DNA from: Desulfobulbaceae bacterium
GTDB lineage: Bacteria; Desulfobacterota; Desulfobulbia; Desulfobulbales; SURF-16
NCBI GenBank assembly: GCA_023230525.1
Contig: JALNXE010000035.1
Location: 1 to 39,066 of the forward strand
DNA length: 39,066 nucleotides
Reading direction: 5' to 3'
Positions 15,186-22,756 of this stretch are shown one piece after another. Position numbers and translations under genes: made by a program. The notes under the pieces were generated by a model that worked only from the letters and a program-made list of their open reading frames with translations, searched no databases and had not been told where the DNA came from. The stretch's first letter is position 1. Each line of letters begins with the position of its first letter.

Positions 15186-17168
15186 ATGGACGGGAAACCA
15201 ACTTATGAACAGTTAGAAGCGCGAGTATGCCAGCTGGAACAGCAGGGCAGGGCCCGTCAGGAAACCATCCTTGCCCTGGAGGAATCCGTGGAGCGCTACA
15301 GTGATCTGGTCGATAATGCCAGCGATCTCATTCACAGTGTCACCCCGGACGGCACCTTCTTATATGTCAACCGGGCCTGGCGCGAGGCCCTGGGCTATCG
15401 CGAGGAGGAGATCGCCGGATTGCGGCTGATGGATATCGTTGATGAATCGTGCCGGGCCAAGTGCGGCAACATCTTTAAATGTCTGCTGGACGGCCAGCCG
15501 CTTGATCGCAATGAAACCATCTTTGTGGGCAAGGACGGCAGAAAAATAGTGGTGGAGGGCCGCTGCCGGACCCGGTTCGTGGACGGCAGACCCGTGGCCA
15601 TGACCGGCATCTTCAGGGATATCAGCGAGCGGAACCGCAGCGAAAAGGCCCTGCGGGAGAGCGAACGGCGCTACCGGGATCTCTTTGAAAATGCCCATGA
15701 CCTGATCCAGGTCGTCCGGCCTGATGGCCGGCTGCAATATGTGAACAAGGCGTGGCGGCAGACCTTCGGCTACAGTGCGGAGGAAATCGCCGGGCTGTCT
15801 ATCTTTGACCTCATCTCCCCTGACTGCCGTGAGCATTGCCGGAAGACCTTTCAGAGCGTCATCTCCGAAGAGGATGTGCATTATATTGACACGGTTTTTG
15901 TCTCCAAGCAGGGCAAAAAGATTATTATCGAGGGCAATGCCTGCTGTAAATTCCAGGATGGCAAACCGGTTTCCACCCAGTGTATCTTCCGCGATGTCAC
16001 GGAAAAGAAGAAGATGGAAGAGGAGCTGCTCAAGGGACAGAAGCTGGAATCGGTAGGGGTGTTTGCCGGCGGCATTGCCCATGATTTCAACAATCTGCTC
16101 ACCGCCATCCTGGGCAATATCTCGCTTGCCAAAATGTATCTCAACCGCCAGGACGAGGTCTACAACCGCCTGGAAATGACGGAAAAGGCCTGTCTGCAGG
16201 CCAGGACCCTTACCCAGCAGCTGCTCACCTTCTCCAAGGGGGGGGCGCCGATCAAGAAAACCACCACCATCTCCGAACTGATCAAGGACTCCACCAGTTT
16301 TGTCCTGCGCGGCTCCCCGGTGAAGTGTGTCTATGACCTGGCAGACAACCTGTGGCCCATTGAGGTGGATGAGGGGCAGCTCAGCCAGGTGACCCAGAAT
16401 CTGGTGATCAATGCCACCCAGGCCATGGCTTCCGGCGGCATCCTGACCATCCGGGCCAGAAATGTTGAAATTGCCCCCCATAATCTGCTTACCCTGCCCG
16501 CCGGCAGATATATAGAACTCGCCTTTCAGGATGAAGGGGCCGGCATAGCCAGGGAGCATCTCGCCAAGATCTTTGATCCCTATTTCTCCAGCAAGCGGAC
16601 CGGCAGCGGGCTCGGCCTGACCATCGCCTATTCAATCATCAAAAAACATGACGGGATCATCAGCGTTGATTCGGAGCTCGGCAAAGGGTCAACCTTCACT
16701 ATCTATCTGCCCGCCACCGACAAGGCGGCCCCTGTCCGGCCGGCGGAGGCGGAAACAAGCATCGCCAGCCATGGCCGGATTCTGATCATGGATGATGAGG
16801 AAATCGTCCGGGAGATAGCCATTGAGATGCTGGGCTACATCGGCTGTGAAACCGCGGCGGCCAAGGACGGCAGCGAGGCGATCGCGCTTTATGTGAAGGC
16901 CAGGGAGGAGGGTCGGCCCTTTGATGCCGTGCTGATGGATCTCACCATTGCCGGCGGCATGGGCGGCAAGGAGGCGATCATGAAACTGCTGGCCATTGAT
17001 CCCGGGGTCAAGGCCGTGGTGTCAAGCGGCTACGCCAATGATCCGATCATGGCCAATTACAAAGAATACGGATTCTGCGGGGTGGTGCCCAAACCCTACA
17101 AAATCCATGAACTGAGCGCCACCTTCGGCCGGATTCTCAATGAGGAAAAGGGCAAGGCTGCCTGCTGA
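15186..17168 (+). CDS. Hybrid sensor histidine kinase: PAS-PAS-HisKA-HATPase-receiver
   Basis: 660 residues from the ATG at 15186, chosen because GGAG lies 9 nt upstream and KPTYEQLEARVCQLEQQ is the canonical start of this kinase class; an ATG at 15129 would add 19 residues. Order: short coiled coil, PAS 1 (about 30-145, DNASDLIHSVTPDGTF), PAS 2 (150-265), HisKA with His in GGIAHDFNNLL, ATPase with NATQAMASGG, DEGAGI and GSGLGLTIAYS, and a C-terminal receiver with Asp in LMDLTIAGGMGG and Lys in VPKPYK. No membrane segment, so it is a cytoplasmic sensor. A ferredoxin-like gene starts 12 bp downstream. Confidence 0.93.
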   Translation: MDGKPTYEQLEARVCQLEQQGRARQETILALEESVERYSDLVDNASDLIHSVTPDGTFLYVNRAWREALGYREEEIAGLRLMDIVDESCRAKCGNIFKCLLDGQPLDRNETIFVGKDGRKIVVEGRCRTRFVDGRPVAMTGIFRDISERNRSEKALRESERRYRDLFENAHDLIQVVRPDGRLQYVNKAWRQTFGYSAEEIAGLSIFDLISPDCREHCRKTFQSVISEEDVHYIDTVFVSKQGKKIIIEGNACCKFQDGKPVSTQCIFRDVTEKKKMEEELLKGQKLESVGVFAGGIAHDFNNLLTAILGNISLAKMYLNRQDEVYNRLEMTEKACLQARTLTQQLLTFSKGGAPIKKTTTISELIKDSTSFVLRGSPVKCVYDLADNLWPIEVDEGQLSQVTQNLVINATQAMASGGILTIRARNVEIAPHNLLTLPAGRYIELAFQDEGAGIAREHLAKIFDPYFSSKRTGSGLGLTIAYSIIKKHDGIISVDSELGKGSTFTIYLPATDKAAPVRPAEAETSIASHGRILIMDDEEIVREIAIEMLGYIGCETAAAKDGSEAIALYVKAREEGRPFDAVLMDLTIAGGMGGKEAIMKLLAIDPGVKAVVSSGYANDPIMANYKEYGFCGVVPKPYKIHELSATFGRILNEEKGKAAC

Positions 17169-17180
17169 AAGGATTGGGGA

Positions 17181-17987
17181 ATGTGTGAATTCTGCACCAA
17201 GCACGGGGACGGTAAGGTCTGGTTCAAGAATGCCGCCAATTATGCCAATGATCTGCTGGCGGACCTGCGGCGCCGGGCCTATATCAAGGATTTTTTCCTG
17301 TCCACCATCGATGCCGGGGTAGCCACCCTGGGCCGGCTGGAGGTTCTCTACCAGAAGAAAAAGGCCCTCCCTCCGCGGCTGGTCAACCAGCTGGTGGCCA
17401 GGGCCAGGGAAGAGCATTTCGGCCAGGTGGTGACCATTGAGGACATCCGGGAGATCGTCGGCCGGGCCGCCACCGTGGTTCGCCTGCCCTGCGCCTGCCG
17501 CTGGGCGGCCAAGAAGAAGGAAAACCGCTGCTGTTACAGCGTCAGCTATACCCCCGAGTGCTGGTATGGGGATCTTGACATGGGCTATTTCGGCCTGGCC
17601 CAGGATGAGGGGCTGGAATCCCTGACCCCGGAGCAGGCCATTGCCCAGATGGAGGAGTTGGATAAGTTTGGGTCGGTGCATACCATCTGGACCATGATGA
17701 CCCCCTTTATCGGGGCCATCTGCAACTGCCAGCCCGGCGATTGCCTCGGCCTGCGCACCCTGTCCCTGGATGTGGAAACCATGTTCCGGGGAGAGAGGGT
17801 GGCCGCGGTGGACGAAGAGCTGTGCAACGGCTGCGGCACATGCGCCGCTGCCTGCCAGTTTTCAGCCATCTCCAGCCGCCAGGCGGCCGGCGGGTTTCAG
17901 GCGGTGGTCAACCGTGAGCAATGTTTCGGCTGCGGGCTGTGCCGCAATGCCTGCCCGGCCCAGGCCTTGACCATGGTCAGCCGCTGA
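17181..17987 (+). CDS. 4Fe-4S ferredoxin-type protein, cotranscribed with the PAS kinase
   Basis: 268 residues; AAAGGATTGGGGA precedes the ATG. The N-terminal 190 residues are helical and hold Cys pairs (MCEFC, CACRW, CCY, CNCQPGDC) that may bind another cofactor; the C-terminus has two classic clusters, CNGCGTCAAAC and CFGCGLCRNAC. No signal peptide: cytoplasmic. The first part resembles ferredoxins found with deltaproteobacterial redox proteins, and I cannot assign a partner. The 12-bp spacing to the hybrid kinase suggests the pair forms a redox-sensing unit, which is inference. Confidence 0.85.
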   Translation: MCEFCTKHGDGKVWFKNAANYANDLLADLRRRAYIKDFFLSTIDAGVATLGRLEVLYQKKKALPPRLVNQLVARAREEHFGQVVTIEDIREIVGRAATVVRLPCACRWAAKKKENRCCYSVSYTPECWYGDLDMGYFGLAQDEGLESLTPEQAIAQMEELDKFGSVHTIWTMMTPFIGAICNCQPGDCLGLRTLSLDVETMFRGERVAAVDEELCNGCGTCAAACQFSAISSRQAAGGFQAVVNREQCFGCGLCRNACPAQALTMVSR

Positions 17988-18026
17988 GCGCGAAGCCGGG
18001 AAAAAGAGAATCAAGGAGATAGTAGA

Positions 18027-18079
18027 CAGGAGACAGAATGATTGGTTGATTGATTTCATTACATTTATTCTGTCTCCTG
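18027..18079. terminator. Inverted repeat between convergent genes
   Basis: CAGGAGACAGAAT and its exact complement ATTCTGTCTCCTG (13 bp, 27-nt loop) followed by CTGACTC repeats. It lies between the convergent ferredoxin and LOG-family genes and may act as a bidirectional terminator; there is no T-run, so a plain repeat element is also possible. Confidence 0.45.
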
Positions 18080-18113
18080 ACTTCTGACTCCTGACTCCTG
18101 ATTTGAATCTTGG

Positions 18114-19013
18114 TCAATACCGGTCGTCCGCATTAAAGTATTCGAAAATAATCCGGCCCGCCTCTTCCGCCGTGTCGACGAACTGGAAGATATCCAGGTC
18201 TTCCGGGGCGATGACCCCCTCCTCCACCAGAAAATCGAAATTGATCAGTTTTTCCCAGAATTGCCGGCCGAAGAGGAGCACGGGCAGCGGTTTGATTTTT
18301 TTGGTCTGGATCAGGGTAAGGGTTTCGAAGAGTTCATCCAGGGTGCCGAAACCTCCCGGAAAGGCGACCAGGGCCTGGGCCCGCATGAGAAAATGCATTT
18401 TGCGGATGGAAAAGTAATGAAACTGGAAGCTCAGATCCGGGGTGATGTACGGGTTGGGGGCCTGCTCATGGGGCAGGACGATATTAAGCCCTATGGTCTT
18501 GGCGCCTGCATCAAAGGCCCCGCGGTTGGCCGCCTCCATGATGCCCGGTCCGCCGCCGGTGATCACCACCAGTCTGCAGCCGGTTCTGGCGTGGCAGGTC
18601 TCCGAGAGAATTCTGCCGAGCTTTCTGGCCTCATCGTAGTAATGTGACTTGGCGACAATCCGCCTGGCTGCCGCCACCCTCTGTCTGAAAATTTCATTGG
18701 CCGGATCACCCGCGGCCATTTTTTCGGCCTCCGCCAGTCGTTTCTGGGCCATTTCCTCATGGGGCACCCTGCTGCCGCCAAACACCACCACCGTGGCCTT
18801 GATGCCGTGCTCCTGCTGGAGAAGTTCAGGCTTCATCAGTTCAAGCTGCAGCCTCACCGGCCGCAGTTCGTCACGCATGATAAAGTCGCTATCCGTATAG
18901 GACAGCTTGTAGCTGGAGGAGATGGTCTGCGGGGTTGGGGTATAGACCCTTGAGGCATGGGCGTCTTCCTGGGCGGTGGGAAACCGTTTGAATGGCTGTT
19001 TGCTTTGGGGCAT
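18114..19013 (-). CDS. LOG-family (TIGR00730) Rossmann-fold protein
   Basis: 299 residues from the ATG at 19013, which has AAGGA about 9 nt upstream. The family motifs are GGGPGIMEAANRGAFDAG and PGGFGTLDELFETLT, the nucleotide-binding and catalytic elements of cytokinin-riboside 5'-monophosphate phosphoribohydrolases. In bacteria these enzymes hydrolyse nucleoside 5'-monophosphates to base and ribose 5-phosphate. An N-terminal extension of about 90 residues (QSKQPFKRFPTAQEDA onward) makes it longer than the short LOG type. It is 117 bp downstream of the ABC permease, same strand, probably independent. Confidence 0.9.
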   Translation of the reverse strand: MPQSKQPFKRFPTAQEDAHASRVYTPTPQTISSSYKLSYTDSDFIMRDELRPVRLQLELMKPELLQQEHGIKATVVVFGGSRVPHEEMAQKRLAEAEKMAAGDPANEIFRQRVAAARRIVAKSHYYDEARKLGRILSETCHARTGCRLVVITGGGPGIMEAANRGAFDAGAKTIGLNIVLPHEQAPNPYITPDLSFQFHYFSIRKMHFLMRAQALVAFPGGFGTLDELFETLTLIQTKKIKPLPVLLFGRQFWEKLINFDFLVEEGVIAPEDLDIFQFVDTAEEAGRIIFEYFNADDRY

Positions 19014-19130
19014 GGGGGGGAGTTCCTTTGCACTATGAAATTTTGATTGTCTCGTAAAAACCCGCTCGGCAGCCTTGCCGTGCATGACGCCCGCGGGTGA
19101 GGCCTGCGATGGTTGGTGTCCGTCCGGGCA

Positions 19131-19889
19131 TTACTGGATCAGCCGCTTGCGCAAAAAAATGACGGACAGCCAGCAGGTAAAGAGGGTCAGGAGAAGCGAT
19201 CCCGCGATTTTGAGCAGCCACGGCTCATGGAACTGACCGTAACAGAGCATGCGGGAGAGGGTGACGATGGGGGTGAGCGGCAACAGTTCAAAAAAGATCC
19301 TGGCCGACGGGACAATGGTCTTGAGCGGAAAGAAGATGCCGGAAAAGAGAAAAAGCGGGGTCAGGATAAGCGAAATAAAATAATTGAAGAATTCATAGCT
19401 GCTGGCCAGGGCGGTCATGATCAGCCCGAAGGCGGCGAAAAAGACCCCGGACATGAACAGCACGGGCAGCAGGGCCAGGGTCCAGATTGATGGCCAGACC
19501 CCGAACAGGGGCAGCATTGCCAGCATGATGATGGCCGACAGCAGCCCTTTGCTGGCGCCCCAGAAGATCTCCCCCAGGGCGATATCCGTAATGCCCAGCG
19601 GGGTCATGAGAATGGCCTCGTAGGTCTTCTGCATGGAAAGCCGGGTGTAGGAGCCGTAAGTGGTTTCAAAGGCCGCGCTGTACATCACCGAGGAGGTGAC
19701 CAGGCCGGGGGCCAGAAACTGCAGGTAGGTCAGGCCGTCGATGGTCTGCATCTCGTGGCCGATGCCGTAGCCCATGGCCAGCAGAAAGAGCAGGGGCTGG
19801 CCCAGATTGCCGATCAGGGTGGCCATGACGTGCTTGCGCCACACCCGGCTGTTACGCCGCCACAGAGTCCAGAAACGCAGGTGCTTCAT
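19131..19889 (-). CDS. ABC-2 type transporter permease (NodJ/DrrB-like)
   Basis: 252 residues from the ATG at 19889, which overlaps the stop of the ATPase gene (ATGA). Six hydrophobic segments are visible, with SSVMYSAAFETTYGSYTRL and YEAILMTPLGITDIALGE, both typical of the ABC-2 permease core between the second and third helices. It pairs with the upstream ATPase as an inner-membrane exporter for a small molecule, lipid or polysaccharide; the substrate is not evident. Confidence 0.9.
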   Translation of the reverse strand: MKHLRFWTLWRRNSRVWRKHVMATLIGNLGQPLLFLLAMGYGIGHEMQTIDGLTYLQFLAPGLVTSSVMYSAAFETTYGSYTRLSMQKTYEAILMTPLGITDIALGEIFWGASKGLLSAIIMLAMLPLFGVWPSIWTLALLPVLFMSGVFFAAFGLIMTALASSYEFFNYFISLILTPLFLFSGIFFPLKTIVPSARIFFELLPLTPIVTLSRMLCYGQFHEPWLLKIAGSLLLTLFTCWLSVIFLRKRLIQ

Positions 19890-20860
19890 GATTCCCTTAA
19901 TGATCTGCCGGTGAGTTGGATGAAAAGGTCTTCCAGGTTTGCCGGCCGCCGCAGCCAGCTGCGGGATTTTTTCAGCAGGGATTCCAGCCGGCTGCAATCC
20001 TCCTGGGTGTAGGCATAGAGTTTATCGTTGACCCGTTCCGTGGTTGCCTCGCACTGTTTGAAGGATTTCTCCAGGGCGTCGAGTTCCGCTGTCGTGCCTT
20101 CAATGACAAAGACATCGATGCCCACCAGTTCCGTGATCAGCTGCTGCGGGACACCCTGGGCCACGATTTTGCCGTGGTCGAGGATGAGCACCCGGCTGCT
20201 CAGGTGTTCCACCTCGTCCAGGTAATGGCTGGTGAGCAGCATGGTGGTGCCCTGCTGCTGCAGGATTTCCAGGCGTTCCCAGATGAGATGCCGGGCCTGG
20301 GGATCAAGACCCACGGTGGGCTCATCCAGGATGAGCAGTTTCGGTTCGTTGATCAGGGCCCGCGCCAGCAGCAGCCTGCGGCGCTGGCCGCCGGAAAGGT
20401 GCTCGATGATCTCTTGCCGTCTGTTGGCCAGGGCGAAGAACTCCAGGAGTTCGGCGGACTTGGCCCTGGCCTTGCGGCCGGTGATATTGAAATAGCTGGC
20501 ATAGGTCAGCAGGTTTTCTTCCACGGTCAGGTCCGGGTCCAGGCTGTCTGTCTGGGGCACCACGCCGATGAAGCATTTGGCCTCCTGCTGCTGTGCGGGG
20601 ATGTCCAGGTGCATGATGCGCATGGTCCCGCCGCTTTTTTCCACCAGGCCCAGCAGCATGTTGATGGTCGTGGTCTTGCCCGCCCCGTTCGGGCCCAGGA
20701 AACCGACGCACTCCCCCTGGCGGATGGTAAAGCTGACATTATCCACGGCCCGGCGGCTGCCGAAGAATTTGCACAGGCCGCTGACCTGGACAATGATGTC
20801 GTCGCCGGCTGCCGGAGTAACGGCACCAGCGGTTTGCGGGGCGGTTTGGGTTGAAGTCAT
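19886..20860 (-). CDS. ABC transporter ATP-binding protein (NodI/DrrA-like)
   Basis: 324 residues from the ATG at 20860 (MTSTQTAPQTAGAV); the frame is open far upstream but only from here does it look like a protein, and no ribosome site is strong. Walker A is GPNGAGKTTT, the signature is LSGGQRRRLLLARAL, Walker B is KLLILDEPTVGLDP, and the switch His is in LLTSHYLDE. A C-terminal domain of about 90 residues follows, as in NodI/CcmA-type exporters. The permease overlaps by 4 bp, so the two are translationally coupled. Confidence 0.9.
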   Translation of the reverse strand: MTSTQTAPQTAGAVTPAAGDDIIVQVSGLCKFFGSRRAVDNVSFTIRQGECVGFLGPNGAGKTTTINMLLGLVEKSGGTMRIMHLDIPAQQQEAKCFIGVVPQTDSLDPDLTVEENLLTYASYFNITGRKARAKSAELLEFFALANRRQEIIEHLSGGQRRRLLLARALINEPKLLILDEPTVGLDPQARHLIWERLEILQQQGTTMLLTSHYLDEVEHLSSRVLILDHGKIVAQGVPQQLITELVGIDVFVIEGTTAELDALEKSFKQCEATTERVNDKLYAYTQEDCSRLESLLKKSRSWLRRPANLEDLFIQLTGRSLRES

Positions 20861-20963
20861 GATCTGCCACTCTACTCTCATTTGCCCAGGCATTGCCACC
20901 CTGGGCTGGTATCCCGCCGCTGCCTGGCTGGCAAGGGGCAAGCAGCGCGAAAGGCAAACCCGG

Positions 20964-21485
20964 TCAGCTGCCGCTCTCCACGGGTTCCGCCGGCTGCTCC
21001 TCATTGATCGGCACCGGCTGAGCCTCATCGCCCTGTTCGGGCGCATACTCCTCGGACGGCCCCTGGGGCTGGTTTTCTTCATAGCCGGGATCAGGGGTAT
21101 CCTCTTGGGATGGGTCCTGGGGCTGGTTTTCGTCATAACCCGGATCAGGCACATACTCTTCGGACGGCCCCTGGGGCTGGCTTTCGTCATAACCCGGATC
21201 AGGCACAATCTCTTCGGATGGCCCCTGGGGCTGGCTTTCATCGTCTCCCGGGCCGGGGACGTATTGCTCGTCCGGACCCTGGGGGGCTTCCGCCTCCTCT
21301 CGCAGCTGTTCTTCCTGGGGGGACAGAACATCAGGTTTCTGCTGGCTGCCGGCGGCCTCGACCTCCTGTTCCGCCTCGGCGGGCTGGGCACTGGCAACAG
21401 CAGGGGAAAAATGGTTGCCGGGATAAATGAAGATTGTGGCGGCAAATATGATAAAAGCGGCCCGTCGTATGATTTTTTTTCTCAT
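20964..21485 (-). CDS. Secreted acidic repeat protein, five 18-residue repeats
   Basis: 173 residues from the ATG at 21485, chosen because GAGG lies 7 nt upstream. Residues 1-33 form a Sec signal peptide (RRAAFIIFAATIFIY, cleavage near AVASAQ). A Gln/Glu-rich linker leads to five repeats of the type QPQGPSEEYVPDPGYDEN, then a short acidic tail. The composition (Pro, Glu, Gln, Gly, no Cys) suggests an extended, disordered extracytoplasmic protein. No anchor or enzyme domain is visible and the function is unknown. It is 103 bp upstream of the ABC exporter genes on the same strand, so it could be an accessory or cargo protein. Confidence 0.75.
   Translation of the reverse strand: MRKKIIRRAAFIIFAATIFIYPGNHFSPAVASAQPAEAEQEVEAAGSQQKPDVLSPQEEQLREEAEAPQGPDEQYVPGPGDDESQPQGPSEEIVPDPGYDESQPQGPSEEYVPDPGYDENQPQDPSQEDTPDPGYEENQPQGPSEEYAPEQGDEAQPVPINEEQPAEPVESGS
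21018..21287 (-). repeat. Five tandem 54-bp coding repeats
   Basis: Each unit encodes 18 residues. The middle units are near identical and the outer ones diverge (GPDEQYVPGPGDDES at one side, GPSEEYAPEQGDEAQ at the other), the pattern of repeats growing from the centre by slippage or unequal crossover. Confidence 0.85.
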
Positions 21486-21707
21486 GCTCATCCTCAATTT
21501 CAGAAAAAATGATTGTTGCAAAGCCATTTAGTGGGGAGGATTATAATCATTATTTTTTGCTTGCACCATGCTATTTTTTTATAATCACCCCGGCAGTGGG
21601 CAAACATCGCCGGAACAAGGGCGAGCGGGGGAAAAGATATACCAATCCCGTGGCAAGTTAGGAATTTTTCTTGCATTTGCCGGAATTTTGCCATAGCAAT
21701 AATAGGC

Positions 21708-21837
21708 GAGGCTCTTGCAAAATGACGTCACCCCGGCGAAAGCCGGGGTCCAGAACAGGAGAAATGGGGCTGAATGACTGGATTCCGGCTTTCGCCGGAA
21801 TGACGATATGGCACCTTGTTTATTTTGCAAGAGGCTC
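21708..21837. repeat. 130-bp MITE-like palindromic repeat element
   Basis: Termini GAGGCTCTTGCAAAAT and ATTTTGCAAGAGGCTC are inverted (15 of 16). Inside are two hairpin repeats, CCCCGGCGAAAGCCGGGG and TTCCGGCTTTCGCCGGAA, in opposite orientation; this type of GTCATTCCGGCGAAAGCC repeat is widespread in proteobacterial intergenic DNA. There is no coding capacity. Confidence 0.75.
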
Positions 21838-21880
21838 AGGCGTACCGTAAATTCGGGGAAAGGATAATGGGGATATTTTG

Positions 21881-22168
21881 ATGTTGCGCGCCAAGATCAT
21901 ATTTGTTTTTGCCGGCCTGCTCGTTTTCGCAAGCTCTTCCGCCGGGGCGGATGATGCGTGCGCCAACCTGATCACCACCCGCTGTGAAGTGTGCCATTAC
22001 GTGACCCGGATCTGTGAGAGCCTGGGTAAAAAAAGTAAGAGCTCCTGGAAAAGAACAGTGGGCAACATGGTCTTGTATGGGGCACAGTTGAATCAAGACG
22101 AACAGCGGGAACTTGTCGACTGCCTGAGCGGTCCGTCCGCGGCTATCACGGACCGGTGCCGGAAATAG
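21881..22168 (+). CDS. Small periplasmic c-type cytochrome-like protein
   Basis: 95 residues from the ATG at 21881. Residues 1-23 are a Sec signal peptide ending SSSAGA. One CxxCH haem-attachment motif (CEVCH) lies at about residue 36-40 in TTRCEVCHYVTRIC. The rest is helical (SSWKRTVGNMVLYGAQLN) with two more cysteines. It looks like a monohaem periplasmic cytochrome, though the axial Met ligand is not obvious (VGNMVLY is a candidate). The next gene starts 17 bp downstream, suggesting an operon. Confidence 0.75.
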   Translation: MLRAKIIFVFAGLLVFASSSAGADDACANLITTRCEVCHYVTRICESLGKKSKSSWKRTVGNMVLYGAQLNQDEQRELVDCLSGPSAAITDRCRK

Positions 22169-22185
22169 TCAGCAGAGGAGTGACA

Positions 22186-22602
22186 ATGGAGCAGATCCAG
22201 ACCCAGGGACAGGTGTTCAAAGAGTGCCCGGCCTGCCGGACAACATGGTTTGATTACGCGGATTTCCTGGCAGACCCTTGCCTGCAGCTTATCGGTTATC
22301 AGGCGCTGTTCGAAAATTTGAGCAAGGGCCTGTTTCTTTTCAACCATTCCTGCGGCACCACCCTGTCCATCAGCGTGGAGACCCTGCAGCATCTCTATAA
22401 CGGTCCGCTTTACAAGGAAAGGGCCATGGGCAGTAAAAGATGTCCGGGGCACTGCCTTATCAAAAATGAAACCAGACCGTGTCCGGTCAAATGCGATTGC
22501 GCCCATGTGCGATCAATCATGCAGATCATCAAGAAATGGCAGAAGGCGGAACGTGGCTGTGTGAAGTCGGAGGACGGGGGGCATCAACCGCTGCAGAGAT
22601 GA
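22186..22602 (+). CDS. Cysteine-rich hypothetical protein
   Basis: 138 residues from the ATG at 22186 with GAGGAG upstream. Cysteines occur as CPACRTTW near the N-terminus, NHSCGTTLSI in the middle and CPGHC, CPVKCDC at the end, which suggests zinc or cluster sites. CPACRTTW and SCGTTLSI are typical of a short family seen in deltaproteobacteria; I cannot name its function. No signal peptide. It lies 17 bp downstream of the cytochrome. Confidence 0.75.
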   Translation: MEQIQTQGQVFKECPACRTTWFDYADFLADPCLQLIGYQALFENLSKGLFLFNHSCGTTLSISVETLQHLYNGPLYKERAMGSKRCPGHCLIKNETRPCPVKCDCAHVRSIMQIIKKWQKAERGCVKSEDGGHQPLQR

Positions 22603-22635
22603 GATATGACAGTGCCGTTAACTCATAAAAAAGGC

Positions 22636-22726
22636 TTTTTTCACCACGGCGCGCACAGAGATCGCAGAGAAATATTTTTTTACAGTCAGTCAGCTCCGTG
22701 CTCTCTGTGGCTAATTTTCAGTTTTT
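22636..22726. repeat. Intergenic CACAGAG-type inverted repeat
   Basis: ACCACGGCGCGCACAGAG on one side and CTCTCTGTGGCTAATT on the other form the imperfect palindrome typical of the TTCACCACAGAG...CTCTGTGGC repeats found in many bacterial genomes. It sits between convergent genes. Confidence 0.5.
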
Positions 22727-22756
22727 ACAAATTCCTCTTATTTTCCCAAAGGCTCG

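Noticed and set aside
15360..16559. A 399-residue open frame opposite the PAS kinase
   Set aside because: It is the antisense shadow of a GC-rich gene, with no start signal or domain.
21018..21287. CRISPR or non-coding satellite
   Set aside because: The repeats are contiguous, with no spacers, and keep a single reading frame of 18 residues per unit.
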